A stretch of DNA of 64,000 nt from Nitrospirillum sp034427435 (GTDB lineage: Bacteria > Pseudomonadota > Alphaproteobacteria > Azospirillales > Azospirillaceae): NCBI RefSeq assembly GCF_034427435.1, contig NZ_JAXQNP010000004.1, positions 124,001 through 188,000 on the forward strand. The letters are read 5' to 3'. The position numbers were made by a program, and so were the translations under genes. The notes under the pieces were generated by a model. The model ran no database searches. It had not been told where the DNA came from and saw only the letters and a program-made list of their open reading frames with translations. Shown piece by piece: positions 1-9,933 of this stretch (the first letter of the stretch is position 1; each line of letters starts with the position of its first letter).

Positions 1-3000
1 GCGCGCGGGCAAGGGAGGCGCGGGTAGGGATGCGGTGGTCACCGCATCCGTCCCGTCCCTGTCGCCCCGCCGTCGCCCGAAGGACACCCTGACCCGTTCA
101 AAGGCCAGGTACACCACCGGGGTGGAGTAGAGGGTGAGAACCTGGGAAACCACCAATCCGCCGACGATGGCGATGCCCAGCGGCTGGCGCAGCTCCGCCC
201 CCGTCCCGCTGGCCAATGCCAGGGGCAGGGCGCTCAGCAGGGCCGCCAGGGTCGTCATCATGATGGGGCGGAAGCGTTGAAGGCAGGCCTGATGGATGGC
301 CGCCTGGGCGGACAGCCCGCCGCGCTGCGCCTCCAGCGCGAAGTCGATCATCATGATCGCGTTCTTCTTGACGATGCCGATCAAGAGCACGATGCCGATG
401 AGCGAGATCAGATTCAGGTCATGGCCGGTCAGCATCAGCGCCAGCAGGGCGCCCACGCCGGCCGAGGGCAGGGTGGACAGGATGGTCACCGGGTGGATGT
501 AGCTTTCGTACAGGACGCCCAGCACGATGTAGACGGTGACCAGCGCCGCCAGGACCAGGCCGGCCTGGCTGCCCAGCGAGCCGCGGAACTCCCCAGCCAC
601 GCCGGACAGGCTGGTGGTGATGCCGGGGGGCAGCCCAACGGCGCCGATCGCCTGGTCCAACGCTTTCAGCGCCTGATCCAGGGCGTATCCGTCACCGATG
701 TTGAAGGCGATGGTGGTCGCCGGAAACAGGCCCTCGTGGATCAAGGCCGGCGGGGCGTCCCCCATCTCCACCGTGGCCAGGGCCGACAGCGGCACCATGT
801 CCCCCGACGCCGACCGGAGGCGCAGAAGCTGGAAGGTGGCGGGCCCGTCGCGGAAGCGGGGATCAACCTCCAGGATCACATGATATTGGTTTTGCTGACC
901 ATAGACGGTGGCGACCTGCCGCTGGCCGAAGGCGTCGTACAGCGCGTCGTCAATGGCCTGCAGGCTGACGCCGGCGCGGGCGGCGGCGTCGCGGTTGATG
1001 CGCAGCCGGGCCTGCGGGGCGCCGCCCAGGGGTTCGCCGGCCACGTCCGCCAGTTCCGGCCGGCGTTCCATGGCCTGGAATAGCCGGGGCGCCCAGGTCG
1101 CCAGATCCGACCGGTCGGCGGCGTGCAGGGTCAGGACGTGGCCCGCCCGCGCCGCACGGGTGTCCACCTGGATATCCTGGGCCGGTTGCAGATGCAGCCG
1201 CACATTGCTGACGCCAGCCGTCGCCGCCGCCAGGCGCCGGGCCACCGCATCCGCCGCCGGCCGCTCGCCCCGTGGCTTCAGGCCGATGAACAGGCGGCCG
1301 GCATTGCCGCTGGTGTTCAGCGAGCCACCGCCCGTCACGGCGGCCACGGTCGCCACCGCCGGGTCGCGCCCCAGGATGTCCGCGATCTGCCGCTGCCGGT
1401 CGGACAGGGCGGAAAAGGACATGCCGGGTGCCGCGTCCAGCACGCCGATGATCAGGCCCGTGTCCTGTTGCGGCAGGAAACCCTTGGGCACCACGCCGTA
1501 AAGCAGGCCGGCCCCGGCCAGCATCGCCAAGGTCGCCGCCAGGGTCAGCCGCCGGTGCCGGAACACCCACAGCAGCCCCCGTTCATAGCCCCCGACCGCG
1601 CGGGTGAAGACGCTTTCGCTCCATCGGAACAGGGCGTTGGGACGGGTCTCTGTCGCAGGGGTCTCGGCAGCAGAGGGTTCGGCAGGGCGGCCGTCGGACG
1701 GCGCCTGTTTCAGCAGCCGGGCGCACATCATGGGTGTCAGGGTCAGCGACACCAGGGCCGAGATGATGATGGCGGCGCTCAGCGTCACCGCGAACTCGCG
1801 GAACAGCCGGCCGATGATGCCACCCATCAACAGCAGGGGAATGAACACGGCCACCAGCGACACGGTCAGGGAAACGATGGTGAAGCCGATCTGGCGGGCA
1901 CCCTTGAGCGCCGCGTGCAGTGGCGGATGCCCCGCCTCCATATGCCGCACGATGTTCTCGATCATGACGATGGCGTCGTCCACGACGAAGCCGGACGCGA
2001 TGGTCAGGGCCATCAGGGACAGGTTGTCGATGCTGAAACCCGCGATGGCCATGACGCCGAAGGTGGCGATCAGCGAGACGGGCAGGGTGACGCTGGGGAT
2101 GACCGTCGCCCAGAATTTGCGCAGGAAGATGAAGATCACCATCACCACCAGGGCGATGGTGATCACCAGGGTCGTCTGCACCTCCGCGATCGAGGCGCGG
2201 ATCGTTTCCGTGCGGTCGGCCACGACGGCGATGCCGATGGATGGCGGCAGGGCGGCTTGCAACTGGGGCATCTGTTTGCGGATGGCCGCCACCGTCTCGA
2301 TGATGTTGGCGCCCGGCTGGCGGCGGATGTCCAGGATGATGGCCGGCTTGCCGTTGTACCAGCCGGCCAGCGTGTCGTTTTCCACCCCGTCGACGGCCCG
2401 TGCCACATCGCGCAGGCGAACGGGCGCCCCGTCGCTGTAGGCGATGATGGTGTCCTGATAGGCGGCGGCGTCGAACAACTGGTCGTCGGCGTCGATCTGG
2501 TACGATTGGCGGGCGCCGTCCAAACTGCCCTTAGGCAGGTCGGCGGTCGTCGCCGCGATGGCGGTTCGGACATCCGCCAGCGACAGGCCCAGGCCGCTCA
2601 GCGCCGTCGGGTTCACCTGCAGCCGCACCGCCCGTTTCTGGCCCCCTTCCAGGGTCACCAGGCCCACGCCCTTGATCTGCGACAGCTTCTGCGACAGCAC
2701 CGTGTCGGCATAGTCGCCCACCGTGTTCAGGGGCAGGGTGTCGGAGGTCAGCGCCAGGATCAGAATTGGCGTGTCGGCCGGGTTGACCTTGCTGTAGCTG
2801 GGGCGGCTGGGCATCAACGAGAGGGGCAGCAGGCCCGCGGCGCCGTTGAGCGCGGCCTGCACGTCCTGGGCGGCGGCGTCGATGTCGCGGCCGGGATTGA
2901 ACTGCAGGGTGATCAGGCTGGTGCCATAGGCGCTGATCGAATTCATGCCCGTGAGGCCGGAAATGGCACCCAGCGGGCGCTCCAGCGGTGTCGTCACCGA

Positions 3001-3183
3001 TGAGGCCATGACGTCCGGACCCGCCCCGGGCAACTGGGCCGAAACCTGGATGGTGGGCAGGTCCACCGACGGCAGCGCCGCCACCGGCAGCAGGCGATAG
3101 CCCAGGCACCCCAGCAGCAGAACCCCCACCACCAGCAGGGTGGTCGCGACCGGTCGCCGGATGAAGGGGCCCGAGACGTTCAT
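1..3183 (-). CDS. RND multidrug efflux permease (AcrB/MdtBC-type), 3' end cut by window edge
   Basis: Inner-membrane pump subunit of a tripartite RND exporter, driven by proton entry. The frame is open from the ATG at 3183 to the window edge (about 1061 codons), so only the last residues are missing; the family is usually 1020-1070 aa. The N-terminus reads MNVSGPFIRRPVATTLL, the classic start before TM1. The motif VVDDAIVMIENIVRH lies near 1990 and the last membrane helix ends in LYSTPVVYLAFERV near 130. The ATG overlaps the adaptor's stop by 4 bp, so the two are translationally coupled. Its position behind an NRPS and a glycosyltransferase suggests it exports their product; that is inference. 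Confidence 0.93.
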   Translation of the reverse strand, partial: MNVSGPFIRRPVATTLLVVGVLLLGCLGYRLLPVAALPSVDLPTIQVSAQLPGAGPDVMASSVTTPLERPLGAISGLTGMNSISAYGTSLITLQFNPGRDIDAAAQDVQAALNGAAGLLPLSLMPSRPSYSKVNPADTPILILALTSDTLPLNTVGDYADTVLSQKLSQIKGVGLVTLEGGQKRAVRLQVNPTALSGLGLSLADVRTAIAATTADLPKGSLDGARQSYQIDADDQLFDAAAYQDTIIAYSDGAPVRLRDVARAVDGVENDTLAGWYNGKPAIILDIRRQPGANIIETVAAIRKQMPQLQAALPPSIGIAVVADRTETIRASIAEVQTTLVITIALVVMVIFIFLRKFWATVIPSVTLPVSLIATFGVMAIAGFSIDNLSLMALTIASGFVVDDAIVMIENIVRHMEAGHPPLHAALKGARQIGFTIVSLTVSLVAVFIPLLLMGGIIGRLFREFAVTLSAAIIISALVSLTLTPMMCARLLKQAPSDGRPAEPSAAETPATETRPNALFRWSESVFTRAVGGYERGLLWVFRHRRLTLAATLAMLAGAGLLYGVVPKGFLPQQDTGLIIGVLDAAPGMSFSALSDRQRQIADILGRDPAVATVAAVTGGGSLNTSGNAGRLFIGLKPRGERPAADAVARRLAAATAGVSNVRLHLQPAQDIQVDTRAARAGHVLTLHAADRSDLATWAPRLFQAMERRPELADVAGEPLGGAPQARLRINRDAAARAGVSLQAIDDALYDAFGQRQVATVYGQQNQYHVILEVDPRFRDGPATFQLLRLRSASGDMVPLSALATVEMGDAPPALIHEGLFPATTIAFNIGDGYALDQALKALDQAIGAVGLPPGITTSLSGVAGEFRGSLGSQAGLVLAALVTVYIVLGVLYESYIHPVTILSTLPSAGVGALLALMLTGHDLNLISLIGIVLLIGIVKKNAIMMIDFALEAQRGGLSAQAAIHQACLQRFRPIMMTTLAALLSALPLALASGTGAELRQPLGIAIVGGLVVSQVLTLYSTPVVYLAFERVRVSFGRRRGDRDGTDAVTTASLPAPPLPAR

Positions 3184-4412
3184 GCAGGCCCGGCCCCCGC
3201 TCCAGCCCGGCCGTCGGCCGACCGGGGCGGCTGCGGTGCCACCCGGGTTCCGGGTTTCAGGTTGTACTGCCCGTCGGTGACAACCATCTGGCCGGCGCTC
3301 AAGCCCTTGTCGATCAGGACGCGCCCCTCGTCCGTTCGCGCCACGGTGACCGGCGCCATGGCGGCCCGGCCCTCGGCCGACACCACCCAGACATAGGCGC
3401 CGGCGGGCCCCTGCTGGATGGCGGTGACCGGCACCGTCAGGCCGCCGCGCCGGACCGAAACGCGGACGTGGGCGTTGACGAACTGCCCAGGCCACAACCT
3501 GTTGTCTTCATTGGGGAAGCTGGCCTTCAGCTTCACGGTGCCGGTGCTTTGGTCGATCTGGTTGTCCACCAGCTCCAGCTTGCCGTCCGCCAACAAGGTC
3601 TTGTTGTCCTTGGCATAGGCCTGGACCGGCAGGGCGGTTGCCGGCCCAGCGGCGCCAAGATTGAACGCCGGCAGATCATCGGCGTTCACGGTGAAGATGA
3701 CCGAGATGGGGTGAAGCTGCGTGATCGTGACGATGGGGGCCGCATCTCCGGCATGGACGATGTTCCCGGCGTCGATCTGGCGTATGCCGGTGCGCCCGGC
3801 GATGGGCGATGTGATGGTGGCGTAGTCCAGCTGCGCCCGGGCATAGTCGACCTGCGCCTCGTCGGCGGTCACCTGCGCCTGGTACTGCGCCACCTCCGCC
3901 TGCTGGGTGTCGAGGGTCTTGCGGCTGGCGTATTCCTTCATGCCCTGGTACCGCACCAAATCCGCCTGCGCGTTCTGCAGTTGCGACTGGTCCTTGGCCA
4001 GGGTGGCCACGGCCTGCTTCAGGTTGGCTTCCAATGGGCGGCGATCCAGGATCGCCAGCACCGCGCCCTTCGCCACCTCCTGGCCCTCCCGGAAGCGCAG
4101 TTCCATAAGCTGTCCGTCGATACGGCTGCGGATGGCGACGGTGTTGTAGGCCTGCACCGACCCGATGCCGCCCAGATACAGGGGCACGTCCTCGGCGCGG
4201 ACGGGGGCGACGACGACGGGGACGGCGGGCTCAGCGGGGGCCTCCGCCGCCTGCGCTGCGGCGGATGAGGGCGGCAGGGCGATCCCGGGCAGCGACAGCG
4301 TCAACACCAGGGCCGCGGTCCCCGCGGCGTCGACGAGCCGGCGCGGCGGCAGCGGCCTGCCCCCTTTCTGTATGTCGCCCTTCTGGCTGCCCGGCCAGCG
4401 GTCCGACAACAA
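3180..4412 (-). CDS. RND efflux periplasmic adaptor (MdtA/HlyD-type membrane fusion protein)
   Basis: Periplasmic linker of the RND pump. It shows a lipoyl/hairpin/barrel layout: SIDE-like entry VRAEDVPLYLGGIGSVQA, lipoyl half-motif VAIRSRIDGQLMELRFREGQ, a coiled-coil hairpin, then SPIAGRTGIRQIDAGN and the beta-barrel region. A hydrophobic stretch (LVLTLSLPGIAL, near 4310-4270) serves as signal or anchor. The start is unresolved. The frame continues without a stop from the glycosyltransferase upstream. TTG codons at 4412 and 4409 or GTG at 4307 are possible starts, but none has a well-spaced ribosome site. It is either a true fusion with the glycosyltransferase or the product of a further sequence error. 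Confidence 0.85.
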   Translation of the reverse strand: MLSDRWPGSQKGDIQKGGRPLPPRRLVDAAGTAALVLTLSLPGIALPPSSAAAQAAEAPAEPAVPVVVAPVRAEDVPLYLGGIGSVQAYNTVAIRSRIDGQLMELRFREGQEVAKGAVLAILDRRPLEANLKQAVATLAKDQSQLQNAQADLVRYQGMKEYASRKTLDTQQAEVAQYQAQVTADEAQVDYARAQLDYATITSPIAGRTGIRQIDAGNIVHAGDAAPIVTITQLHPISVIFTVNADDLPAFNLGAAGPATALPVQAYAKDNKTLLADGKLELVDNQIDQSTGTVKLKASFPNEDNRLWPGQFVNAHVRVSVRRGGLTVPVTAIQQGPAGAYVWVVSAEGRAAMAPVTVARTDEGRVLIDKGLSAGQMVVTDGQYNLKPGTRVAPQPPRSADGRAGAGAGPA

Positions 4413-5662
4413 TCCCCAGCGGTTCAGGGTTTCGATCGCCCGTCCCACGCCGTCCTCGGCGCGCAATTGCCGGCCCAGGGCCTCGGCCCGCTGCCGCATG
4501 GTGTCGCCCCCGGCGGCGGCGATGGCGGCGCTCAAGGCTTCAGCGGTCAGGCGGCCGCGGGGCAGGGCCGGTGGCGCCACCCCCAGCTGGTTCAGGCGCC
4601 ATCCCCAGAAGGGTTGGTCACCAAAAAAGGGAACGACGACCGAGGGAATGCCGGCGCGCAGGGCCGCTGCCGTGGTGCCGGCGCCGCCGTGGTGCACGGC
4701 CAGGGCCACGCGCGGGAAAAGCCAATCGTGCGGCGCGTGGTCGATGACCATGACGCGGTCGTCAAGCTCGGGCGGCGGCGCCAGGCCACCCCAGCCCCGG
4801 GCCACGACGGCCCGCTGACCGCTGAGCGCCAGGGCGCGCATGACGGTGCGCGTGAAGGTTTCCGCGTCATGGCTCAACATGCTGCCGAAGCCGATATAGA
4901 TCGGCCGGGGGCCGTCCGCCAGGAAGCGCTCCAGGTCCTGGGGCGGGGTCCAGGTGTCGGCCTCGTCATGGTGCCAATAGCCGGTCACCACCTCGCCCTC
5001 GCTCCAGGACTTGGGCTTGGGCACCACATGGGCGCTGAAGCCGTACAGGATGCGGTTGTTGGCGGCGTCGTCGAAGTAAGGCCCATACCAGGGAAGGGCG
5101 CGCAGCCCGAGGCGCTTGCGGATGACGTCGTTGATGGCCGGCGCCATCACCTGCCATGTCGCGAAGCGCAGCACATGATAAAGCGCCAGGTTGATGATGC
5201 CGGGCAGGGGCCGGCGGGGGGCGTCAGCATCATGGGCGGCAGGTCGGGCGCCGGTGTCATGGGCAACAACTGCGCCTGCACGCACGCGATGCCCGTCGCC
5301 TCCGCCACAGCGGTGGCCAGGCGTGTGACGATGCCGCTGGCGATGATCAGGTCGCTGTCCTGGGCGGCGGCCAACCCAGCCTCCACCCAGGGCTCCGCCG
5401 CCTCCCTGAACCGGCGGCGGGCGGTCCGCGCCACCACCAGGGGGTTCAGCGCCCGGTTCATCGTGTCCGGTTCGCTGCTCATCAGGTGGCGGAAATCAGC
5501 GGCCAGGGGGGCGAAGTCCAGCCCCGCCCCGGTGATCATGGGCTGGAACGACTGGCCGGTGGCGATGCGGACGGCATGGCCCGCCGCCGCCAGGCCGCGA
5601 CCCAGGGCGATGAAGGGACGGATGTCGCCCTGGGTGCCGACGGTGAAGATGGTCACTCGCAC
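4413..5662 (-). pseudogene. Family-1 (GT-B, macrolide/rhamnosyl-type) glycosyltransferase, frameshifted in this sequence
   Basis: Transfers a sugar from a nucleotide donor to a small or lipid acceptor in the cytoplasm. The N-terminal half (MRVTIFTVGTQGDIRPFIAL) is in one frame and the C-terminal half, with the donor-site motif HHGGAGTTAAALRAGIPSVV followed by PFFGDQPFWG, is in another. One extra base in the G run at 5216-5221 (a C run on the coding strand) restores a continuous protein of about 420 aa, normal for the family. The start is GTG at 5662 or 5656; both overlap the NRPS stop. The reading frame runs without a stop into the RND adaptor. The acceptor is presumably the NRPS product (inference). 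Confidence 0.8.
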
Positions 5663-8600
5663 GGGACGGCCTCTAATTCCTGCTGCGCCGTGCGGGAAGC
5701 GGACGGGCCGGGGGTTGAGGGGCCTTTCCGGCCGCCGGCCAACTCACGGGCCACGATGCGGCCGATTTCCTCCAGCGGCACCGGGTCCATCATGGCCTGG
5801 TGGTGGCAGGCCAGGCGGTGCTCGTGGATGGGGCCGCGCACGTGGGGGGCCCACGCCTCGGTCTCATGCATCAGCAGGCCCTTCAGCGACGGGCCGGTCA
5901 GGTGAGTGGCGCGGAAGAACAGCAGGCCGGTGTTCAACGGCTGGGGCTTGAACTTCCGCGCGATCGTCAGGTTGTTCTGGATGACCCTCAGGACGGACGA
6001 GACGATGTCCCTGTTTTCCTGCTGCATCTGCTGGACCAGCGGCATGGACAGCACGTCGTATTCACGACAAAGGAAATCAGCGACGGCGGCCATGTCCAGG
6101 GGGCGCTCACCGCCCGCACCGGCCACGTCCGTGGGGTTGTATCCCAGGAAGCCCAGCGCCGCGGCGGCCAGTTCCGCTTCGGACGGCTCCTGGCCGGCCT
6201 GGTTCTGCACGAAGGGATAGGCGTCGAGCAGCGACAGCAGGTCGACCTTCTCCCCTTCCCGTTGCAGCTTGTGGGCGATCGCTACCGCCACCAGGCCGCC
6301 GAAGGACCAGCCCAGCAGATGATAGGGGCCCTGCGGCTGCACCCGCCTAATATGCGTCAGGTATTCGTCCGCCATCTCCTCCACCGACCGGGGCAAGGCG
6401 GTATCGTCCGCCAATCCCCGGGCTTGCAGGGCGTAGACGGGATGCTCGGGGCCTATGTGGCGCAGCAATCCGCCGTAGGCCCAGCCCAGGCCGACCACGG
6501 GGTGGATGCAGAACAGCGGCGCGCCCTGGCCCTGTGTGCGCAAGGGCAGCAGGACGCCCAGCGGATCGCTGCTGGAGCTGTGTTCCAGCTGGGCCGCCAG
6601 TTCGGCGATGGTCGCCCCCTCGAACAGGGTGCCCAGCGATATCTTGCCGGGGAAGATGTTCTGTATGCGGGTCAGCAGGCGGGTGGCCATCAGGGAGTCC
6701 CCGCCCAGGTCGAAGAAATTGTCGTGGATGCCCACCCGCTGCACGCCCAGTTCCTTGGCCCAAAGAATGGTCAGGGCCTGTTCGGTGGGCGTTCGGGGCT
6801 CGGCATAGCTGGAAACGGCCGTGCGCTCGGGGGCCGGCAGCGCGCGGCGGTCCACCTTGCCGTTCGCCGTCAGGGGCAGGTCGTCCAGCGTCACGAAGAC
6901 CGCCGGGATCATGTAATCGGGCAGGCGGCCGGCCAGATCGCGCCGCAGGACGGCGGTATCCAGGGCAACCTCCGCCGCCGGGACGACGTACCCCACCAGC
7001 CGCTTCGCGCCCGACGCGGGGTCGTCCCAGGCCGTGACCACGGCCCGCGCCACGCCGGGGCAGGCGGTCAGGGCGGCCTCGACCTCCCCCAGTTCGATGC
7101 GGAAGCCGCGTATCTTGATCTGGTGGTCGGTCCGGCCCAGGTACTCCAGCATGCCGTCATCACGCCAACGGGCCAGGTCGCCCGTGCGGTAGAAGCAGCT
7201 TCCCGGCGGGCCGAATGGGTTGGCGACGAAGCGGTCGGCCGTCAGGCCGGGCCGGTTCAGATAGCCGATGGCGACACCGTCGCCGGCGATGTAAAGGTCA
7301 CCCGCCACCCCGACGGGCACCGGTTGCAGGGCCGGATCCAGGACATACATCTGGGTGTTCCAGATCGGGCCGCCGATGGGGGGCGCATCCAGGTCCGCCC
7401 GGTTTAGCGTTCGCGCGGTGGACCACACCGTGGTTTCGGTGGGGCCGTACAGGTTGGTGACGACGGCCCCGCGATCCATCATGGCCTGCGCCAGGGAAGG
7501 GGGCAGGGCCTCCCCGCCCACCAGCACGCGCAGCCCGGGGAAGATGTCCGACGCCTGTTCCACCAGGCTCTGCCACAGGGACGGCGTGGCCTGCATGATG
7601 GTGGTGCCGGCCACGCGCATGGCCTGGGCCAGGGCGGGGGCGTCCCGCACCACCGCGCGGGGGGCGATGTCGATGCGCCCGCCGACCAGCAGCGGCAGGA
7701 ACAGTTCAAGGGCGGCGATGTCGAAGGACACCGTGGTGACCGCCATCAGGCGATCCCGCGGAGTCAAGGGGAACATCGCCTTCATGGCGCCCAGGAAGTT
7801 CACGATATTCCGCTGGGACACCGCGACGCCCTTGGGACGGCCGGTGGAGCCGGACGTGAAGATGACGTAGGCGGGGTCATAGGCCCGCGACGGCCGCCGC
7901 CGTTCCTGGTCCGTCGGGTTCAGGGACGTGAGCCAGTCCAGATCCACGCCATCGGGCGGCAGGTCCACCATAAGGCGGGGAATGGCGCTGTCCGGCAGGC
8001 CGGCGGCGACGTCCGGCGTGGTCAGCAGGGCGGCGGGCCGGGCATCTTCGAACACCAGGGCCAGGCGGGCGGCCGGCATGTCCGGATCGATCGGCACATA
8101 CGCGGCGCCCGTTTTCAGCACGGCCAGCAGGGCCACCGGCAACAGGGGGCTGCGCTGGGTCGCCACCGCCACCAGTTGGCCGGGGCCGATGCCAAGCTGC
8201 AGCAAGGCCCGCGCCCAGGCGTTGGCGGCGGCGTTCAGAACGCGGTAGGAAACGACCTCGTTCGCGAAGCCGATGGCCGGCGCCTCAGGCGTCGCGGCGG
8301 CCTGGGCCTCGAACCATTGCGCCAGCAGGGGGGCCGGGGCGGGCTGGGCCGTCGCGTTCCAATCGACCAGAACCTGCCGCCGCTCGTCCGCCGACAGCAG
8401 GTCGATGCGGCCGATGCGCAGGGTGGGATCCTCCATGATGGCATCCACCAGGCGCAGGAAGCGGGCCTGATGCCGTACCAAGTCATCCCGGGTGTACAAG
8501 GCGGGGTTGGCGTCGAAATCCACGCGCAGGCCGCGGCCATCGTCGCGGTCATAGATGAAGATGGTCAGGTCCTCGACCGACCCATTGGACAGGTTGTGCG

Positions 8601-9933
8601 TGGTCGCGGGATGGCCGCCGAAGCGCAGATCGTAGTCGAACGGCTCGATGTTCACGCTCATCCACGCGATCTGCTGGTTATGGCCCACCAGCCCCATGTC
8701 CCGCCGCAGATCCTCATATCGGTACTGCTGATGCCGCAGGGTCTGGCGCATCACGCCGGATACCTGCTGCACCAATTCTTCCAGCGTCAGGTCCGGGGAC
8801 ATGGCCAGGCGGATGGTCACGGCATTGGCGACCATGCCCGGCGTGCGCCGCAACTGCCCGTTGGGCCGGGCGGTCACCGGCAGCCCGAACACAAGGTCCG
8901 CCGCCCCGGTGGAGCGGTAATAGAACGCGGCGGCCAGGGAGATCAGGATTTGGGGAAGGCTGGCCGACGCGCCCTTGGCGATCTCGTGCAGGCGCGTGCT
9001 GGTCAACGGGGACAGGTGCGCCGTCTGGCGGAACAGCCCGTTGGGGCCCTGCACCCGGCGCTTGGCCAATGAAACGGCGTCGGGCAGGTTGGCCAGCCGT
9101 TCCGTCCAGAAGGCGCGATCCTTTTCCAGGCGGTCAGAGGCGCGATAGGCCGCCTCATGGTCCACCAGCCCGGCCAGGGGCAGGAAGCCGTGGGGTTCCG
9201 GCTCGCGACCTTCCACGTAGGCGCTGTAGAGTTCGGCCACACGGCGCGCGACCATGCCGCCGGTGAACCCGTCCAGCATGATATGGTGGGCACGATGGTA
9301 CCAGAAGAAGCGGTCGTCGGCGGCCTTGAAAAGCGCGCAGACCCAGAGCGGGTCGCGGTCGAAATCGACGGGGCGGTTCAGCTCCTCCATCATCCAGCGT
9401 TCCGCCGCCTGGCGCGGGTCGGGCTGGTCGCTGACGTCGATGTAGGGGAAGACGTCGTCAAAGGTGGGACGGATGACCTGGGCCGGGCCGTCCTGGTCCT
9501 CCACGATCTTGACGCGGATCGTTTCAGCCTCGGTGGTCAGTTGGCGCAGGGCCTTCAGGAACAGCGTGGGATCGATCGGGCCATGGATTTCAATGGCCTC
9601 GCCCAAGTTGAACACCGTGCCGGCGCGGCCCATTTTCTCACCGAACCACAGGCCGCGCTGGGCGGTGGTCAGCGGTATCTTGACCCCTTCGCCGGGGGCC
9701 GTTGCTTCAGCCTTGCTGATATCGCCGGGGGCCACAACCCCGTCTGGGGCCATGGCGAACGCCATGGGCTCGACGGTGACGCCAACGGGGGTGACGTCAA
9801 TGGGAATATAGGTCGGCTGATCTATTTTTAAACTGTCATAGATTTCTTTTAAAATTTTCGAATTATTGTCTCTGCTATGGATGATGCCGTCCGGTGACGT
9901 GCTTTGAGCGTTGGAAGAGATGTTTGTATTCAT
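5653..9933 (-). CDS. Monomodular non-ribosomal peptide synthetase, C-A-T-TE, predicted glycine-activating
   Basis: About 1426 aa with EntF-like architecture. It has a condensation domain (about 85-510, HHIMLDG near 220), an adenylation domain (about 530-1040, FTSGSTGRPKG near 695, YGPTETT), a carrier domain (DLGGDSL near 1078) and a thioesterase (GWSFGG near 1210). Aligning the pocket residues with GrsA by eye gives D-I-L-Q-L-G-L-V-W, one residue from the published glycine code DILQLGLIW. The condensation domain implies that an upstream acyl or aminoacyl donor is needed; none is in the window, nor is an MbtH-like gene. ATG 9933 is preferred over TTG 9939 because of its GGGG ribosome site. The first 60 residues are AT-rich compared with the rest. 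The product is unknown. Confidence 0.93.
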   Translation of the reverse strand: MNTNISSNAQSTSPDGIIHSRDNNSKILKEIYDSLKIDQPTYIPIDVTPVGVTVEPMAFAMAPDGVVAPGDISKAEATAPGEGVKIPLTTAQRGLWFGEKMGRAGTVFNLGEAIEIHGPIDPTLFLKALRQLTTEAETIRVKIVEDQDGPAQVIRPTFDDVFPYIDVSDQPDPRQAAERWMMEELNRPVDFDRDPLWVCALFKAADDRFFWYHRAHHIMLDGFTGGMVARRVAELYSAYVEGREPEPHGFLPLAGLVDHEAAYRASDRLEKDRAFWTERLANLPDAVSLAKRRVQGPNGLFRQTAHLSPLTSTRLHEIAKGASASLPQILISLAAAFYYRSTGAADLVFGLPVTARPNGQLRRTPGMVANAVTIRLAMSPDLTLEELVQQVSGVMRQTLRHQQYRYEDLRRDMGLVGHNQQIAWMSVNIEPFDYDLRFGGHPATTHNLSNGSVEDLTIFIYDRDDGRGLRVDFDANPALYTRDDLVRHQARFLRLVDAIMEDPTLRIGRIDLLSADERRQVLVDWNATAQPAPAPLLAQWFEAQAAATPEAPAIGFANEVVSYRVLNAAANAWARALLQLGIGPGQLVAVATQRSPLLPVALLAVLKTGAAYVPIDPDMPAARLALVFEDARPAALLTTPDVAAGLPDSAIPRLMVDLPPDGVDLDWLTSLNPTDQERRRPSRAYDPAYVIFTSGSTGRPKGVAVSQRNIVNFLGAMKAMFPLTPRDRLMAVTTVSFDIAALELFLPLLVGGRIDIAPRAVVRDAPALAQAMRVAGTTIMQATPSLWQSLVEQASDIFPGLRVLVGGEALPPSLAQAMMDRGAVVTNLYGPTETTVWSTARTLNRADLDAPPIGGPIWNTQMYVLDPALQPVPVGVAGDLYIAGDGVAIGYLNRPGLTADRFVANPFGPPGSCFYRTGDLARWRDDGMLEYLGRTDHQIKIRGFRIELGEVEAALTACPGVARAVVTAWDDPASGAKRLVGYVVPAAEVALDTAVLRRDLAGRLPDYMIPAVFVTLDDLPLTANGKVDRRALPAPERTAVSSYAEPRTPTEQALTILWAKELGVQRVGIHDNFFDLGGDSLMATRLLTRIQNIFPGKISLGTLFEGATIAELAAQLEHSSSSDPLGVLLPLRTQGQGAPLFCIHPVVGLGWAYGGLLRHIGPEHPVYALQARGLADDTALPRSVEEMADEYLTHIRRVQPQGPYHLLGWSFGGLVAVAIAHKLQREGEKVDLLSLLDAYPFVQNQAGQEPSEAELAAAALGFLGYNPTDVAGAGGERPLDMAAVADFLCREYDVLSMPLVQQMQQENRDIVSSVLRVIQNNLTIARKFKPQPLNTGLLFFRATHLTGPSLKGLLMHETEAWAPHVRGPIHEHRLACHHQAMMDPVPLEEIGRIVARELAGGRKGPSTPGPSASRTAQQELEAVPCE

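Noticed and set aside
277..3003. Long plus-strand open frames over the RND permease
   Set aside because: They lie antisense to a continuous, motif-bearing RND frame and read as Gln/Arg/Gly-rich low-complexity shadow sequence typical of GC-rich DNA.
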